Below are positions 38,954-45,291 of a DNA stretch of 64,000 nt, piece after piece; positions within the stretch are counted from its first letter, which is position 1; each line of letters opens with the position of its first letter. The notes below the pieces were generated by a model. The model saw only the letters and a program-made list of their open reading frames with translations, was not told the origin of the DNA and searched no databases. This DNA comes from a virus. The position numbers were made by a program, and so were the translations under genes. The stretch lies in IMG/VR virus record IMGVR_UViG_3300036715_003261, positions 1 to 64,000 of that record. The stretch is one strand, 5' to 3'.

Positions 38954-39809
38954 GGACCGCCGGCCCGGTATCAGGTGAACCGGCGCCGCCCCCGATGCTG
39001 GATGTGTCGGCCGCGTTGTCGATCTGACCGAATGCGCGGTTGATGCGCTGGTCACCTTCGTCACCCCAGCCGACGGGCGGGGACTTGCGGGTCAGACGTT
39101 CTTCGTAGGGATTGATCGGCGTGCCACGCTGCTCGTGCATCGAGTGCGTCGCCGCGCCTGGCATGTTGGTGAAGAAGTCGCTGAGCTTGACGCCGTACAT
39201 GCGGTACAGAATCGCGTGACGGCGAGTACGTTCACGGTCTGCGTCGATCGCGACCTTGTTCAGGCCGCCCGTCATCCGTCCCGGCTCATCCGCGCTGTTG
39301 CGGATGCCTTGGTGTCGAAACAGGTCAGCGAAACCCGAACCTGCCTGCTCGTCCGCAGGACGTCCGTCGCTTGAGCGCCCAAGCGCGCTGATGCTGCTCG
39401 TCGCCGAGTGGTAGTGAGGGCTGGTCGACGGATTGTCGCCCTGCTTGGGGTCACCACCGAGCATGCCCGGATTGAAGTCCGCAGCCTTCATTGGAATCGG
39501 CCGGGGCTGGCTGCACGTGCCGTAGTGCTTGGCCTTGCGACACGACGTGCAGATGTCCGCAGAGAGCTTGCGACGAGGTTCGCCACGGGTCTCGCCCTGC
39601 TCGTGCGCGCTGAAGATCTGCGCGACGGATGCAGGTGTCGCCGGAGGTGCCATCGCTTGCTGCGCCTGCGGTGACAACGACGACGGACCGTCCTTGGCAC
39701 GGAGCACGGCGCTCCCTGCCACGGTCGGGTTCGTTGGCGCAGGCCAGCCCAGCTTGTAGCGCTCGAGCGCCGCGTGTTGCCCGTTCGCGTATGCCAGCTC
39801 GAGGGTCAT
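38946..39809 (-). CDS. Virion-type protein with N-terminal AYxxG tag and CxxC
   Basis: 287 residues. Residues 6-20 are the tag AYANGQHAALERYKL. The remainder is hydrophilic and low in predicted structure, with a CTSCRKAKHYGTC segment near 88-100 and a folded-looking RRHAILYRMYGVKLSDFFTN near 205. Probably an internal or connector protein of the virion. Its stop overlaps the TTG start of the next gene. Confidence 0.6.
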   Translation of the reverse strand: MTLELAYANGQHAALERYKLGWPAPTNPTVAGSAVLRAKDGPSSLSPQAQQAMAPPATPASVAQIFSAHEQGETRGEPRRKLSADICTSCRKAKHYGTCSQPRPIPMKAADFNPGMLGGDPKQGDNPSTSPHYHSATSSISALGRSSDGRPADEQAGSGFADLFRHQGIRNSADEPGRMTGGLNKVAIDADRERTRRHAILYRMYGVKLSDFFTNMPGAATHSMHEQRGTPINPYEERLTRKSPPVGWGDEGDQRINRAFGQIDNAADTSSIGGGAGSPDTGPAVLG

Positions 39810-40183
39810 GGCGAAACGACGTCTCCTGGCAACGGCATGCTGCTGGTTGCGTAGTCGTCGTCGTTGCGCTGGAGTGCGCGATCGATGACGCTGCGTTGAC
39901 GACGTCCGGTGTCCGTCGGCTCACCCGCCTGAGCACCTGCACCGTCGCTCGATGTCGACGCACCCATGCCGACGTTGAACGCGATCTTCGCAGCGTCAAC
40001 GCCCATCGAGTCTCCAACCGATGGTGCGTTGGTCGATCCGGGCCGTGGCAGGTGTGGAAGATCCGACGCGTGTGGCGTCTTGATCCCAACAGACTTGAGA
40101 CCTGGCTGCTGCGGCGCAGGCAAGCCGAAGGCCGCGAGCGCTGCGCGCCCGCCCTCAGCCGACTTTTGGCGCAGCAGCGACAT
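39806..40183 (-). CDS. Virion-type protein with N-terminal tag variant
   Basis: 125 residues. Residues 7-21, KSAEGGRAALAAFGL, are a variant of the tag that keeps G, AL and FGL. The rest is a Pro/Ser/Ala-rich, probably disordered region. Coupled to the next gene by ATGA. Function unknown. Confidence 0.55.
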   Translation of the reverse strand: MSLLRQKSAEGGRAALAAFGLPAPQQPGLKSVGIKTPHASDLPHLPRPGSTNAPSVGDSMGVDAAKIAFNVGMGASTSSDGAGAQAGEPTDTGRRQRSVIDRALQRNDDDYATSSMPLPGDVVSP

Positions 40184-40192
40184 GGCGGGGAA

Positions 40193-40372
40193 CTACTTCT
40201 GGATCGCGCGGAACAGGTCTGCGAGCGGGTTCGCGGCGGCCGTCTTGGGTGCCTCGATCAGGCCGAGCGCCTCGGCATCGCGACGGACTTCCTCCGCGCT
40301 CTTGTAGCCGACAGCTTCGAGAGCCTTCTGGATGCCGTACTCGTGCGCGGTCTTCAGGTGGTTGTTCGACAT
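40193..40372 (-). CDS. 59-residue virion-type protein with tag, leaderless start
   Basis: Short gene whose ATG lies six bases after a TATAAT box. The product has the tag as AHEYGIQKALEAVGY (9-23), followed by KSAEEVRRDAEALGL and a short Ala/Asn-rich end. It is almost only the tag and one further helix, so it may be a minimal carrier of this signal. Confidence 0.6.
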   Translation of the reverse strand: MSNNHLKTAHEYGIQKALEAVGYKSAEEVRRDAEALGLIEAPKTAAANPLADLFRAIQK

Positions 40373-40378
40373 GGTTGA

Positions 40379-40384
40379 ATTATA
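40379..40384 (-). promoter_or_regulatory. TATAAT promoter box, leaderless-type
   Basis: The minus strand reads CGCCC-TATAAT-TCAACC-ATG: six bases between box and start codon. Full match to the consensus. Confidence 0.65.
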
Positions 40385-40393
40385 GGGCGAATT

Positions 40394-40687
40394 TCACCCG
40401 ATGACCTCTTGTCCGAACGACCCATCCGCACGTCCCGGCGCAATGTTGTCGTAGGTCGTGAAGTGGTCCCACAGCCAGGCGGGCATGTTCGCGCGGGCGT
40501 TACTTGCGGCTTCCGTGTGAGCCCCGTCTCCGGGTGTTTCGCGGTGTGCGTACGGGATGCGCTCGGTGCCATGGCTGAACTCATCGCCCCGCGGCTGCAC
40601 GCCTGCATTCGCGCCCATCGAGTTAGCGAGCTTGAAATGCGCAAGCGCTGCGTTCTTGCCTTGTGTATATGCAGCAACGAGCGTCAT
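40394..40687 (-). CDS. Virion-type protein with N-terminal AYxxG tag
   Basis: 97 residues. Residues 6-20, AYTQGKNAALAHFKL, are a near-consensus tag. The rest is hydrophilic and glycine/asparagine-rich, with one WLWDHFTTYD segment. Its start overlaps the stop of the upstream neck-type gene. Function unknown. Confidence 0.6.
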   Translation of the reverse strand: MTLVAAYTQGKNAALAHFKLANSMGANAGVQPRGDEFSHGTERIPYAHRETPGDGAHTEAASNARANMPAWLWDHFTTYDNIAPGRADGSFGQEVIG

Positions 40688-41163
40688 GACTTGTTGAACC
40701 GGCTCACGTTGCGATACCCAGAACCCAGGGTCGCATACGCGCTCTCCATGTTGTTCTGTGTCTTCACGCCGCGCGTCAGTTCATCCCACTCGCCCTTGAG
40801 TTGTTGTGCGAGTTGCGCGTAGAGCGCAGCCTTGTCAGAAATGCCGATCGGCGAGATGTCGCCATCTTGCACGGTCGCCTGGTTTCTGACCTGCATGAAC
40901 GACTCGCTCATGAGCAGAAAGCGGGTCGTGCCCACAAGCAGCAGATACCGTAGATGTGTAGGGAACGACGACGGCGTGAAGTTCGTCTGCGGCGTCACCG
41001 TATTGAACGAACTCACCGTCATCTCGAGCGCCAGGTTCAGTTCTGCATCCGTGAACTGTACGTCATCCAACAAGATGTTGTTGTTCGCGTAGTCGCGCAT
41101 AAACATGCGGACTTGGTCTTTGGAGACCACTGTCGGCGTTGTGGGTGTGCCGACGATCGGCAT
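40684..41163 (-). CDS. Probable neck/head-completion protein
   Basis: 159 residues. Mostly helical: SKDQVRMFMRDYANNNILLD, DAELNLALEMTVSSFN, HLRYLLLVGTTRFLLMSE. This resembles phage head-completion or adaptor proteins that line the connector. It lies two genes after the capsid operon. No single motif is decisive. Confidence 0.5.
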   Translation of the reverse strand: MPIVGTPTTPTVVSKDQVRMFMRDYANNNILLDDVQFTDAELNLALEMTVSSFNTVTPQTNFTPSSFPTHLRYLLLVGTTRFLLMSESFMQVRNQATVQDGDISPIGISDKAALYAQLAQQLKGEWDELTRGVKTQNNMESAYATLGSGYRNVSRFNKS

Positions 41164-41669
41164 CAGCGCACGTACGTCTTCTCGAGGCTGGCCACGACCT
41201 GCGCGATTTGTGCGCCCGCAGTCGCCGTCGTCACGATCTGGATTGCTTGGTACGGCAGGAGGATCGTCTTGAAGCGCGCTTCGTCGAGCGCGATGAAGCG
41301 CACGCCCGTCGATTGCTCGATGATGATCGACTCGCCCGCCAGGATAGCGGGCTGGTCATCGTTGATTTTCGTCGGATCGAGGTTCACGAGCGACACGGTG
41401 ATGTCCCCCGCAGCACCCAGGTCCACATGGATCTGGCTGCAGACCAGGGACTCGACGTTGTTCCAGAAGAACAGCCCCCCGCCGTCTGCTGCGAGCGACG
41501 CGTACTTGTAGCAGCTGTTGCCGGGCTGCACGGGGCTGTCCGCGCGCACAGCACCTGCTTGCGGCAGTACCCCCGTGAACTTCTTCCCGGTGGCGACCTG
41601 TTGTTGGATCGCCGTCGAGATGGACTGCGCGGTGCGCGACGTGACAACGGTGATCGAAGGGGAAGCCAT
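41163..41669 (-). CDS. Structural-type beta protein
   Basis: 168 residues with alternating strands (ITVVTSRTAQSIST; IHVDLGAAGDITVSLVNLD; ESIIIEQSTGVRFIALDE). Likely a capsid- or tail-associated beta domain. GAGG precedes the ATG, and a TACAAT box lies 11 bases upstream. Its stop overlaps the next gene's start. Confidence 0.5.
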   Translation of the reverse strand: MASPSITVVTSRTAQSISTAIQQQVATGKKFTGVLPQAGAVRADSPVQPGNSCYKYASLAADGGGLFFWNNVESLVCSQIHVDLGAAGDITVSLVNLDPTKINDDQPAILAGESIIIEQSTGVRFIALDEARFKTILLPYQAIQIVTTATAGAQIAQVVASLEKTYVR

Positions 41670-41680
41670 GGGGTGCCTCT

Positions 41681-41686
41681 ATTGTA
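41681..41686 (-). promoter_or_regulatory. TACAAT promoter box (weaker match)
   Basis: The minus strand reads CCGC-TACAAT-AGAGG, 11 bases before ATG41669. It departs from TATMAT at the third base but keeps the context, and sits in the gap after the upstream gene's stop. Confidence 0.4.
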
Positions 41687-41698
41687 GCGGCTCGAGGA

Positions 41699-42124
41699 CT
41701 ACTTGCGGGACTGGCGGGGCTTGGAGGACGCGGACGTCTCCGTCGGTGCAGGCACGGGCATGGGCTCGGGCACAGGCTCGGGCGCGGGTTCGGCTTCGAT
41801 CTCAGGCTCAGGCTCGTCCTCGACAGGTTCGGGGGCGGGGGTGGGCGCAGACTCCACGGTCGCCGCGACGGCCACGTTCTCGACAGGCGTACGGGGGACC
41901 TCGGTCGGCGCAGACGGTGCGCCCGTGTCAACCGCTTCCAGCGAGACCCAGCGCGCCTTCATCACACGCTCGACGATCTCGTGGCTTGCGGTCTCCTCGG
42001 AGATCTCACGCGAGTCTCCCTTCGTTCCCGCAGGCCGAAGCACGACGATGACGTCGAACACGTCGCGCATCGGCGTCAGATCGAGGGTGCTCGCTTGCGT
42101 GTTCTTGATGATCAGATTCGACAT
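41699..42124 (-). CDS. Hypothetical virion protein with acidic Pro-Glu tail
   Basis: 141 residues from ATG42124 (GGAG eight bases upstream). The N-terminal 75 residues form a small alpha/beta domain (LIIKNTQASTLDLTPMRDVF). The tail is a long Pro/Glu/Ala-rich run (PEPVEDEPEPEIEAEPAPEP) and ends in a basic SSKPRQSRK. It lies just after the capsid gene terminator. Function unknown; may be a capsid-associated extended protein. Confidence 0.5.
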   Translation of the reverse strand: MSNLIIKNTQASTLDLTPMRDVFDVIVVLRPAGTKGDSREISEETASHEIVERVMKARWVSLEAVDTGAPSAPTEVPRTPVENVAVAATVESAPTPAPEPVEDEPEPEIEAEPAPEPVPEPMPVPAPTETSASSKPRQSRK

Positions 42125-42150
42125 GGTTCTCCAAGGGTGAAACGACGAAA

Positions 42151-42189
42151 GCCTTCTTCCTGAATCCCCGAACAAGGGAGGAAGAAGGC
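42151..42189 (-). terminator. Terminator after the major capsid gene
   Basis: A perfect 10-bp stem (GCCTTCTTCC / GGAAGAAGGC) with a 19-base loop. On the minus strand it is followed by TTTCGTCGTTT. It lies 30 bases after the capsid stop and before the next gene, so it should end or attenuate the capsid mRNA. Confidence 0.75.
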
Positions 42190-42218
42190 CTCAGCCTACC
42201 CTGGGGCAGGGATGTTGT

Positions 42219-43157
42219 TCAGGCGAACGGCAGGTCGATGCGCTGGGTCGCCAGCGTGTTGCCGATGCCGATGCCCGGCGCTGCGTAGCTCCAGAACTCG
42301 ATGATGTCGGCTTCCTGCTTGATGTACAGGGTCGCATCCTGCAGGAGGAAGAACACGCCGAGGTAGTTCTGCGGCGCGAACACGTAGACCGAGCGGCGAG
42401 TCGAACCGGCGACGTCGTCGACGATCTCGCGCTTGATGGTCGAAACCACGGGGATGCCCCACAGCTTCTCCTCGGCCTCGATGCCCATGTCGTAGTGCCG
42501 CGACGCCACGTCGTTGCCGACGGAGGTCGCCGGCAGGTCGAGGGCCTCGTAGTACGTCGACTTCGACATCAGGAGCTTGCCGATCGGCTGGCGCCGGTTG
42601 ACGAGGCCCTGGAAGCCGAGCTTGAACGCGCTCGAGTTGAACGCGCCCGCGAGGGTGCGTTGCGTCGCGAGGTTCAGCGCGATGATCGCGTTGATGGTGT
42701 CCAGGAACTTCTGGTCTTCCTGGTCCGCCATGTCCTTGACGGAGTTGTCCGACAGGATCTTGCGGATGTCGTTCTGATACGTCATCAGCTCGAACTTGTT
42801 CTTGGTGTACCGCTGCGACTCGGTCTTGCCGAAGTAGACCGAGAAGCGCTTGCCACGGAACCACGTACGCTGCGCCGTGCCGTTGAACGGCACGAACGTG
42901 GCGACGGAGTCGGGCTCCTTCTCGACGATCTTCTTGGGCTGGTCGGTGTTCTCGTCACGGTCGATCTCGTCGTCCGCCAGCATGACGGGCTCGATGATCT
43001 CGCGTGCGAAGGACTCCTGACGGAGCTTCTGGCGAATGAACGCCGTACCCTCGGCCGCTGCCTCCTTCGTCCGCCCGTCTTCGACCTTGCGGACGAAGTT
43101 CGAGTTGATGAACTGATTAGAAACCTGCTGGGTCTGTGTCTTGTACGCTGCCGACAT
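42219..43157 (-). CDS. Major capsid protein
   Basis: 312 residues, HK97-fold type by sequence style and context. An N-terminal helical region rich in charged residues (FIRQKLRQESFAREIIEPV, an N-arm/E-loop-like part) is followed by a P-domain-like helix (FLDTINAIIALNLATQRTLA). C-terminal A-domain strands (RRSVYVFAPQNYLGVFFLL; DIIEFWSYAAPGIGIGN) complete it. It is preceded by a decoration-type gene and scaffold-like genes and followed by a strong terminator, as expected for the most abundant protein. AAGGAG lies before the ATG. Confidence 0.8.
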   Translation of the reverse strand: MSAAYKTQTQQVSNQFINSNFVRKVEDGRTKEAAAEGTAFIRQKLRQESFAREIIEPVMLADDEIDRDENTDQPKKIVEKEPDSVATFVPFNGTAQRTWFRGKRFSVYFGKTESQRYTKNKFELMTYQNDIRKILSDNSVKDMADQEDQKFLDTINAIIALNLATQRTLAGAFNSSAFKLGFQGLVNRRQPIGKLLMSKSTYYEALDLPATSVGNDVASRHYDMGIEAEEKLWGIPVVSTIKREIVDDVAGSTRRSVYVFAPQNYLGVFFLLQDATLYIKQEADIIEFWSYAAPGIGIGNTLATQRIDLPFA

Positions 43158-43184
43158 TGTGTGGTTCTCCTTGACCCAGGTGGA

Positions 43185-43649
43185 CTAGAACGAGTTGGCG
43201 TCGCCGCCGGTGTAGAAGACGACGATCGTGCCGTCCGTCGCGGTGAGGTCCTGGAGAACCTCGCCGATGATCTGGTTGCCGGCGACAGCGGGCTGCCACT
43301 TGCCGGAGACGAACGTCAGCTTGACGCCCGGGGTGTACGTGCCCGCGTTGAAGTTCGCCGGGTCGAGCTTGAACTCTGCGTTCGAGCGGAGACCGACGAC
43401 CTTGTGGACGAACTGCGACGAGAAGTCGTCGTTGCCGGCGACCACGACCCAGGTCGCGACGGCGTTGGCGGCCGCGCGGTTCGGGGTGGATGCAGCCTTG
43501 GCTGTGCCGTCGGTATCGACGAACACGACCGTGCCCAGAGGCAGGGCGTCGTCGGTGCCGGGCACCGTCTGCTTGATGGTGAAGGATTCGTCGATTGCAC
43601 CTTCACGGGGCCAACCGCGCAGAACGTCGAACTTGCTGTTCAGGATCAT
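43185..43649 (-). CDS. Probable capsid decoration/stabilisation protein
   Basis: 154 residues, beta-rich with a C-terminal GTIVVFYTGGDANSF and an internal LPLGTVVFVDTDGTAK. Directly upstream of the capsid gene in transcription order, this size and composition fit a lambda gpD-type decoration protein. A GGAG-type ribosome site is present. Identity is by context. Confidence 0.6.
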   Translation of the reverse strand: MILNSKFDVLRGWPREGAIDESFTIKQTVPGTDDALPLGTVVFVDTDGTAKAASTPNRAAANAVATWVVVAGNDDFSSQFVHKVVGLRSNAEFKLDPANFNAGTYTPGVKLTFVSGKWQPAVAGNQIIGEVLQDLTATDGTIVVFYTGGDANSF

Positions 43650-43672
43650 CTGAGTCTGCCTCCGGGAATGCG

Positions 43673-44029
43673 CTACGAGGAAACGATCCAGCTGACGAAT
43701 CGTTCGTCCGCCGCATCAGCTGCTTGCTTGGGGGTCTTGGGTTGGAGATCGTCGTCGGCCGAAACGCCGCCGCCGAGGGGAGTGACGACGCCGGCTTGCT
43801 TGGAGAGCAAGTCCTCGACCACATCGAGAGTCGCGTCGTCGGCCTTCGCGAGCTTCTGCCGGGCGATGTCCGGCAGCTCTTCTCCGTGTGCCACGGCGTG
43901 TGCCGTGGCGATCTTGTCGAGACGCACCTGACGTGCGGCTGCGACCGATGAGGTCTTCTCAGTCTCGACCTGGTCGACATAGTCGGCCATGGCATCGAAG
44001 ACCGCCGCGAGCTTGGTGTGATCAACCAC
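43673..44029 (-). CDS. Small helical head-associated protein
   Basis: 118 residues from a GTG start. It opens VDHTKLAAVFDAMADYVDQVE and continues as charged helices with a Gly-rich linker (VTPLGGGVSADDD). It precedes the decoration gene and may be a scaffold or internal head protein. Its start overlaps the previous small gene. Confidence 0.5.
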   Translation of the reverse strand: MVDHTKLAAVFDAMADYVDQVETEKTSSVAAARQVRLDKIATAHAVAHGEELPDIARQKLAKADDATLDVVEDLLSKQAGVVTPLGGGVSADDDLQPKTPKQAADAADERFVSWIVSS

Positions 44030-44177
44030 GAGCGCCTCCGAGCTTGGAACGCAGCATGCCGAAACCCGTCGCTGCGACGAGCACGCTGGCCGCCTTGATC
44101 TTGCGGTCTTCGGCTTGCTTCAAGCCCTGCGCACGCAGGTCACTTGCGATCGTACGAAGCATCTCGGATTCCTTCAC
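44022..44177 (-). CDS. 51-residue small protein
   Basis: A short gene: GTG44177 overlaps the upstream TGA (GTGA) and its own end overlaps the next GTG by eight bases. The product has an N-terminal helix (MLRTIASDLRAQGLKQAEDR) and a short hydrophobic stretch (AASVLVAATGFGML). Function unknown; coupled to head genes. Confidence 0.5.
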   Translation of the reverse strand: MKESEMLRTIASDLRAQGLKQAEDRKIKAASVLVAATGFGMLRSKLGGARG

Positions 44178-44389
44178 AGGGCCCCCATGAGATCATCGTA
44201 CGACACGTCGCTCGATGCGGTACGAACTTCGTCGGCGAGGGCGCGCAGACCGCGCGCCGTCTCGGTCTTGGGTTGTGCCGCTGCGACTTTGATCGCATGC
44301 GTCTCGGCCGTCTTGCGATGGGACGCGGCGTTCGCTTCCGCGAGCACCTCGTCCACGACGAGCGATAGGTGTTGATGCGTGCGGTTCAC
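44174..44389 (-). CDS. Small helical protein in the head operon
   Basis: 71 residues from a GTG start overlapping the previous stop. Charged helices (LVVDEVLAEANAASHRKTAE; GLRALADEVRTASSD). No motif. It is part of a chain of overlapping short genes between the scaffold-like and capsid genes. Confidence 0.5.
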   Translation of the reverse strand: MNRTHQHLSLVVDEVLAEANAASHRKTAETHAIKVAAAQPKTETARGLRALADEVRTASSDVSYDDLMGAL

Positions 44390-44658
44390 GGCGCGCCTCG
44401 ATGCATCACGGCGTGCAGCGCGTCGATGATCTGCGGCCCGGCCATGCCAGTCGCAATCCCTGCGCCGAAGCCTGTGTTCTTGGCGCGTTCGCGCGCGGCT
44501 TCGTCATGGGCATGCATGAGGCCGGCGCCAAGGGCACCGCCGCCAAGCAACGCACCACCACCAAGCAACGCCTTGACGAGCGCGGGATCCGCGGCCGTCT
44601 TCGCTTCCGCTGCCTGCTTGAGGCGAGCGAGCGCGTCGATGTGAACCACGTCAGCCAT
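44386..44658 (-). CDS. Small glycine-zipper protein in the head operon
   Basis: 90 residues with a hydrophobic Gly/Leu zipper in the middle (ALLGGGALLGGGALGAGLM) flanked by helical ends (LARLKQAAEAKTAADP). It could span a membrane or pack with similar zipper proteins of the virion. Function unknown. Confidence 0.5.
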   Translation of the reverse strand: MADVVHIDALARLKQAAEAKTAADPALVKALLGGGALLGGGALGAGLMHAHDEAARERAKNTGFGAGIATGMAGPQIIDALHAVMHRGAP

Positions 44659-44661
44659 GGC

Positions 44662-45234
44662 TCAGCGAGCGCCCTCGATCAGCTGAAGAGTGTCACGGAA
44701 GCCGGCGACGAAGGACTCGCTCGCCACCTTGTGGATCTGCTCGACCGTGTCGTTCCAGCCCTTGGCGTACGCCGACTCGGCCAGCTTTTCGAGCTGACCC
44801 ATCGTGGACGTGTAGCCGAGGGTGGCCGCTTCCTTCACGAGGTCCGGGTTCTCGGCAGCGAACTTCTCGAAGTCCGATGACCCTCCTGCGACTGCGGCGG
44901 TCTTCGCGAGGGGCGCGGCCTTGTCGGCCGCCTCCTTGTACTGAGACGCGCGAGCCATGAAGCCGTCGCACATGGCGGCGCCATAGAGCTGCGCCTCCTT
45001 GGCGAGGGCCTCGTGCTCGGCCTTGCTCAGGTCAGCCGCGATCTTGGTGAGGTCTTCGATCGGCGAAGTCTGGCTCGCGGTCTTGGACTGCACCGCCGGA
45101 GCGGTCGCTTCCTTGAGCGCTTGCTTCAGACGCTCGCCGGCGTCTGTGGTTGGAGACGCAGATCCGGTGGGCGCAGACGCGCTCGCGGTCTTCTCGCCGC
45201 CTTTGATCATCCCGAGTGCGTTTGAGAGCTTCAT
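44662..45234 (-). CDS. Scaffold-like helical protein with a tag variant
   Basis: 190 residues, mostly long charged helices after a disordered start, a composition common in scaffolds. Near the C-terminus it has AYAKGWNDTVEQIHK (155-169), a weak version of the tag, and an earlier LYGAAMCDGFMARA that resembles it. It sits between the probable prohead protease and the capsid gene, the usual place of a scaffold. A TATCAT promoter with a 26-base leader precedes it. Confidence 0.55.
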   Translation of the reverse strand: MKLSNALGMIKGGEKTASASAPTGSASPTTDAGERLKQALKEATAPAVQSKTASQTSPIEDLTKIAADLSKAEHEALAKEAQLYGAAMCDGFMARASQYKEAADKAAPLAKTAAVAGGSSDFEKFAAENPDLVKEAATLGYTSTMGQLEKLAESAYAKGWNDTVEQIHKVASESFVAGFRDTLQLIEGAR

Positions 45235-45260
45235 GGATTGCCGTCTCCGTTACGGTGAAA

Positions 45261-45266
45261 ATGATA
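45261..45266 (-). promoter_or_regulatory. TATCAT promoter box for the scaffold/capsid block
   Basis: The minus strand reads GCCCAC-TATCAT-TTTC, 26 bases before ATG45234, with GGAG in the leader. Leadered form of the promoter. It would transcribe the small head genes and the capsid gene as far as the terminator at 42151. Confidence 0.55.
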
Positions 45267-45291
45267 GTGGGCCGTGCGCGGAAAAACAAAT